From positions 62,903,613-62,967,612 of the forward strand of contig NC_092355.1 in assembly GCF_963676685.1 (NCBI RefSeq): a DNA stretch of 64,000 bases, in the 5' to 3' direction. Under the pieces are notes generated by a model. It did no database searches. It had not been told where the DNA came from and worked only from the letters and a program-made list of their open reading frames with translations. Numbering within the stretch: position 1 is the first letter of the stretch; the number at the start of each line of letters is the position of its first letter. Below, piece after piece: positions 59,417 through 64,000 of this stretch. Source of the DNA: Mytilus edulis (lineage: Eukaryota; Mollusca; Bivalvia; Mytilida; Mytilidae). Position numbers and translations under genes: made by a program.

Positions 59417-61613
59417 GTTAGTGAAGAACATATTTAAAGATATAAATTAATGTATGAATATATCATTTCTGGATAAACATGTATATATATAATTCTTTAA
59501 AAAAGGAAGTAATACTAACATACCGATAATGTTTAACTTCAACAAATTAATACTTATTCATTTTGTACATTGCTCGTTCGATTTTACATTAATTTAGAGA
59601 TTTATGACATCAAAATCAAATAACTACATCTGAACTATGTATTTAGAAAATTATTGATTCTGAGCGTACCTTTGATGGTCAGGAAAATGAATTACGTTTA
59701 GAGAAAAAGTAAGTAGATAATACATGAGTAAAATTACTAGACATTTGTGTTTAACATCCAGTGATGAATATTACAATCACATTAGGATATGATAATGTTA
59801 CCGTGGTATAAATTTCCTCAGTGCTCTGTACTTGACAGACACGCTGAGTCGGCTTTTTAACGTGCGTTTGCATAAGGTTATGTCACAGTACACAAGAAGA
59901 TATATCACCAAACACAGATAATTTGAAGCGTTAAGGATAACTCTTGCAAACAATTCGGTCGCTAAAAAAGGAAATGACTTAATATAATTTAAAAAGATTT
60001 TTTTTTTATTTCATCTTATTTTAACAAAGAGTACTTGTTCTCCATTGTCTGAACATTGAGTTGTACATTGATCGATTCTAAAATTGATTACAGATTGAAG
60101 CAGGAAGTATTTATATAATCAAAAAACACAAATACGTCCTTATTATTAATAAATATTGTCTATTGTACTTTATCACGCAATTGATAATTGACAACTACAA
60201 TCCTTTTCAAATTTTACTATATTGCCAATACAGATACAGTTTTACTCTAGTTACAACTAACATCAAAAATGTATATAGTATCGCACCATAATAAAGCACT
60301 AGTACATTGTAACGATATATTCAAACATATGATATGGGTTGATTGACAAATGTTCGAAAAATTAAAAAAAAGATGAAATCTATTAAATATCTTCATCTGT
60401 AATACCGTTTACATTTCGATCAATCATTTCTCAATTTAGTTACAATAAGCCAAAGAATATTTCTGAATAGTTCATTTATATAAATCCTTGACGTGTGAAC
60501 ATTACGATTCATTGTTTAATTTAGTAAAGAAGTTTTATCATCGCGAAACAAAATCTTCAATGACTAAAAAGGAATTTCTGACGTATTATTACATGCATTA
60601 ATCCATATGCGGAAGTGAAGATGAATCATGGTTAAATTTCGTCTTGTTACTAAATGTTTTACCGTGTATTATTTGTTGTATTCCTTTATTAATTATATAT
60701 GATGTATTTTGTATGTATTTACCTCTTATTTCACATGTAAATCAGACGAGATGATTTTAAATAAAGCATATTGTATTGTAAACAAAAACAACAAGAAGTA
60801 CTTACACATAGATTTCACTTATTTTAATACGACCAATGCATTTTTAGGGTTAACATAAGATGTAAGATTTGGTCCGACGACACGTAAAATATAAATATAA
60901 AGACAAGAAGATGTGGTATGATTACCAATGAAACAAGTATCCACAAGAAACAAAATGACAAAGAATTAACAACTCTTCGTCACCAAACGCCTTCAACAAT
61001 TAATAAAACAAATCTCGCATAGTCATCTATAAAAGGCACCGAAATTACGCATGTAATATTCAAACGTGAAAACTATTATTATCCGTCTACATATTTAGAA
61101 TCGAATTAGCCAGAACATTGTTTTTTAAACGTGACCTACTGCACAACAATCAAAGGTCAACATTTTATTAATTTGCCCTCCGTGGTTATGGTGTCATATG
61201 CGAAAAAGCAACATTGGGTTTACGTCAAGTACATCAGTTTTACGACATAAAAAACATAGCCAATATGTTTTTTCCTCTACCATCCGATATGTCCAGGTTT
61301 TATCAATGTCAATATTTTTTTTATTTTTTTTTCATTTATTTATCAAACCTTTTCAACATTTCAGAAACGATTGTAAAAACGTATACAGAGGGAGAACGTG
61401 CACATTTATCATGTTCAGTTGAATTTAAGGAAATAATTCACATCACATCGATCAATTATTTCAATGACACATGTATTTATAGTGAAACATATGGAATTGG
61501 AAATTTATGTAACGGAAAGACAAATTGTAGTTTTGATGTCAGTAACAGCAATATTGGAAGTTCTTGTGGTGCAAATGGAACAGCCATGTTTAAAGTGGAA
61601 TACAACTGCATAC
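59347..61613 (+). CDS. Second lectin receptor gene, 5' part (runs off the window)
   Basis: Exon 59347-59416 encodes a signal peptide (MRMIRLFAVVLQIYYYIM then RTTTA) and exon 61365-61613 a SUEL-type lectin domain. Lengths (70 and 249 nt) and phases (1, 1) equal those of the gene at 42092. The lectin domains align without gaps, about 46 of 83 residues identical by my count. No TSP1 exon is visible by 64000, although the neighbour has one 430 nt after its lectin exon, so the rest is either farther right or differs. This is a tandem paralogue, not a fragment, judging from its intact frame and splice sites. Confidence 0.8.
60903..61082 (+). repeat. Family S (SINE-like) repeat in intron 1 of the second receptor gene
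   Basis: Starts GACAAGAAGATGTGGTATGA and includes CATAGTCATCTATAAAAGGC. More diverged than the copy at 50926. Confidence 0.65.
61365..61613 (+). CDS. Second receptor exon 2: SUEL-type lectin domain
   Basis: 249 nt after ATTTCAG, phase 1-1. Contains EGERAHLSC, YGIGNLCNGKTNC, SNSNIGSSCGANG and VEYNCI. All cysteines of its paralogue are kept; the YEYGS motif region is changed to YFNDT, so sugar preference could differ. Confidence 0.85.
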
Positions 61614-62012
61614 GTATGTAAAAATATGTAGTTGACCATTTTTTCTACAGCAATTTAATGTTGAATATGAAATAACTAAAGATGTAAATTTTGATGTCTG
61701 AATCCAAGTTAATTATATTGTATATTAGTCAGTTTGTATAATATGAAACGTAGGACTAACTTCATATCGTAATGTATCCTCTCATTGCAAGACTACATGT
61801 AAATCGTTCATAGAATAATTTGAAAAATAATTCATATGCATCATCAAAAGACACTAACAACATGCGCAATTATGTTGAAACACGGCTTGGTCGAAAAAAC
61901 TAAATAAACTAGACGATTTTCATTACTGACTATACGTTAACACATCAAGTACATACCTAGGTTTAATAATCGTAAGATGTATTGAAACAATGTTGAGAAC
62001 GTTATCGCCATA

Positions 62013-62160
62013 CATCTTAGATACCAGGATTTATATTTGCACGTAAGCCGGTTGCTTCGTCAATAAAAAATTCTCATAAGTGGCGCTTGAATACACAAAG
62101 ATAAAAAGGACACTTGAAGTACGAAGTTAAAGAGCATTGAGGACCCAAATTTGACATTGT
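62013..62160 (-). repeat. Family B repeat, antisense fragment
   Basis: Reverse complement of the family B 3' half: AGATACCAGGATTTATATTT at its start and GAGCATTGAGGACCCAAAT at its end. Confidence 0.6.
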
Positions 62161-63399
62161 TTTTAGAAGGAAAAATACATTTTGTAATTAAGGTAAAGTA
62201 ACAGTAAATGAACGCCGTCTAGCGGATTCCGCGAAATATTGCGACGTTTTGTACGAATTACGTCCCTTTGACCAGATTTTGCAATGTTAAAATTGCACCC
62301 GGCGACTTTTCGATGGGACAACGTCAACGGTAAATTTGACGGAAAGTATGTTACTTATAGGAGAATGAACTTGTTTTTCTAAAATTAAAAATTGAAAATG
62401 AATATGAAAACAGTCCTGAAGACGATCTTCAAAATGAAAATCAGGACGTATGGTGGTAGAGTTTGTATATCTGCCGACCAGTTAAAATAAGTGTGAAAAC
62501 TGTTGCTCACTACTATTTCTACATAATTGTGATGAGAAAAAACAGTGTGGTCTCGGAAGTATTCTATATGTAGTATGTCAAAACTGTACTTTCAAAAACC
62601 CTATATTCACTGGGAAAAGACATCGTCTAGCAGAAAATAAGCAGAAGGGGTGCAAGTTTGGGACATTAATACTAACGTTAAAAGTTGTACGGTAAGACTA
62701 TAATATCTCCCATATTTTGAAAATTATCACACCAGTAGGAACAAGTAAAAATATTTTCAAATTAGAGAAAAGGAAATGAACCACATAAACTAATACTGGT
62801 CATAAATTCGCCGCTGCTGTCAGTCAGTCATAGATGGCACTAAACTATAATACAAATTAATTAACCTTGTTCACGGTTGGAACAATTATTTTAATATTCA
62901 TACACAGTTTTTAGACTATAACAAATTAAAAATAAGCAAAAATGATGTTTCACGATCATTAATCCATCGCTACATTTTGTAATCTAACGTTGTTTTTTTT
63001 AATGATGCTTTCTTTCACGTCCGCAATTTCGATGTTAAAAATAGAACCCAAATCTTTAAATAGATACATGTATAAATAGTATTTGGTTTAAAGATTTATA
63101 CAGGGCTTAGTATCCTAATAGTATTGATTCGTAAAAATTAACCGAATAAAAAAAATGTACCCTAGCTGAAAGTAGCATCTCAATATACAATAGAACTGTT
63201 CTCAATTCTATTTCACTCATAAAACTTGAAGGTTGAGAACGAGATTATATCAATCACCTCTATATCATAGTACTACTATATATATACGGACTGAAAAATA
63301 TGCACAATGTCACAGACTTTCAGTACCGAAAGTTAAATGTAAATCCCGTAAGTAGTCAGTACTTCAATAAGACAGCATCCAGGGGGTGCAGGGGTCCTG

Positions 63400-63560
63400 A
63401 TCGCGAAATCCCGGCTTTAAAAACATGAAATCCCGAGGTCCCGAACTTATAGAAATTTCAATCCCACCATACCGAAATTCGAAAAAAGAATAGCCGGATC
63501 CATAAAGGATCAATCCCAAAATCCCGTGCTGAAAAACACCCGATCCCGGAGTCCCGTTTA
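63400..63560 (+). repeat. ATCCCG-rich degenerate repeat
   Basis: Repeated variants of GAAATCCCG and GATCCCG (63405, 63428, 63518, 63541). Resembles a known type of mussel repeat; boundaries approximate. Confidence 0.5.
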
Positions 63561-63673
63561 AGGTCCAACCTCATTTGTGTAGATGGACTAAATAACAAAA
63601 CACAATCTAACCAGTCATGTCTCAGCCTGTGTGCGATTGTTTTTTTCTTGTTTTTTTTTCGGTTGGGGGAAAA

Positions 63674-63691
63674 GGGGGGGGGGGGGGGGGG
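63674..63691 (+). repeat. Poly-G run (18 G)
   Basis: Uninterrupted G tract, the same length as the one at 3922. Prone to slippage and assembly error. Confidence 0.85.
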
Positions 63692-64000
63692 TTGTAGACA
63701 TATCAAACATAAATATGTACATCTGTTTTTATGTCATATGTCTCAACCTCCGTTAATTTGGTTTCCTCGGAAATGTTTTTACACGATGTATTTTCTGGAA
63801 AATACACTGTACCACAAAGACTACTGTGAAATGTCTTGAGAGAAAGCGAAATTCAGAGAGAGAAGCACAATAATTTATTGTCACATATAATTAGATCTCA
63901 AAGGGAGTTGCAGAATAACGGATACTAGCGAATGTCAAAATTGAACAAAAAAGTTTGCAAAATTATAAAGAATAACAACGGAAAATAAAATTATTATTTA

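Larger units (their letters stand above)
61620..64000. other. Intron or flank of the second receptor gene
   Basis: No exon found. It contains an antisense family B copy (62013-62160), ATCCCG-rich sequence (63400-63560) and a poly-G run. The small frames at 63458-63839 arise from these and are not genes. Confidence 0.5.

Noticed and set aside
63458-63839. Open frames around the right-hand poly-G run
   Set aside because: Created by homopolymer and ATCCCG repeats (poly-Pro or poly-Gly stretches), no domain.

Overview
The window looks like nuclear DNA of a marine bivalve, most likely a mussel (Mytilus-like). It is AT-rich, its genes are split by long introns, and it is packed with short interspersed repeats whose consensus sequences I recognise from mussel genomes. 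The attribution rests on repeat families and gene types recalled from memory, not on a search. Exon structures were built by hand from splice signals, reading frame and intron phase.

Three loci carry supportable genes, all on the + strand. (1) At 7.8-11.9 kb there is a complete inhibitor-of-apoptosis (IAP) gene of four coding exons, 715 residues: coiled coil, two BIR zinc domains, UBA and a C-terminal RING. (2) At 15.5-24.4 kb there is a diverged, broken tandem copy of that locus. It has a matching 5' flank, a BIR exon cut off just after its first zinc-binding CxxC by a repeat insertion, and an intact RING exon of the same length (197 nt) and phase. (3) At 42.1-57.8 kb there is a 13-exon gene for a 799-residue type I membrane receptor: signal peptide, SUEL-type lectin, TSP1, second lectin-like module, TSP1, a domain I cannot name, two cadherin-like repeats, a transmembrane helix and a tyrosine-rich tail with ITAM/ITIM/Grb2-like motifs. 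All exon phases agree and the total is exactly 800 codons with the stop. A second gene of the same family begins at 59.3 kb (signal-peptide exon and lectin exon, same lengths and phases) and runs off the right edge.

The rest is mobile-element debris. Family R is a reverse-transcriptase element with a YIDD motif and a shared 3' tail, seen many times in both orientations. An antisense LINE relic (26.3-29.6 kb) is interrupted by a 5'-truncated R copy. An antisense relic of an uncharacterised cysteine-rich element protein (35.6-38.6 kb) has related motifs at both ends in inverted orientation. Families B, S, V, P and H are short repeats, several nested in one another, and there are several perfect or near-perfect hairpins. 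The stretches at 1-5, 12-15.5, 24.4-26, 30-35.5, 39-42 and 61.6-64 kb show no gene I can support.

Functionally the window combines cell-death/ubiquitin regulation (IAPs) and a lectin-adhesion receptor family with a signalling tail. Both gene classes are often expanded in bivalves and are plausible innate-immunity or stress genes, but that role is inferred from domains only.
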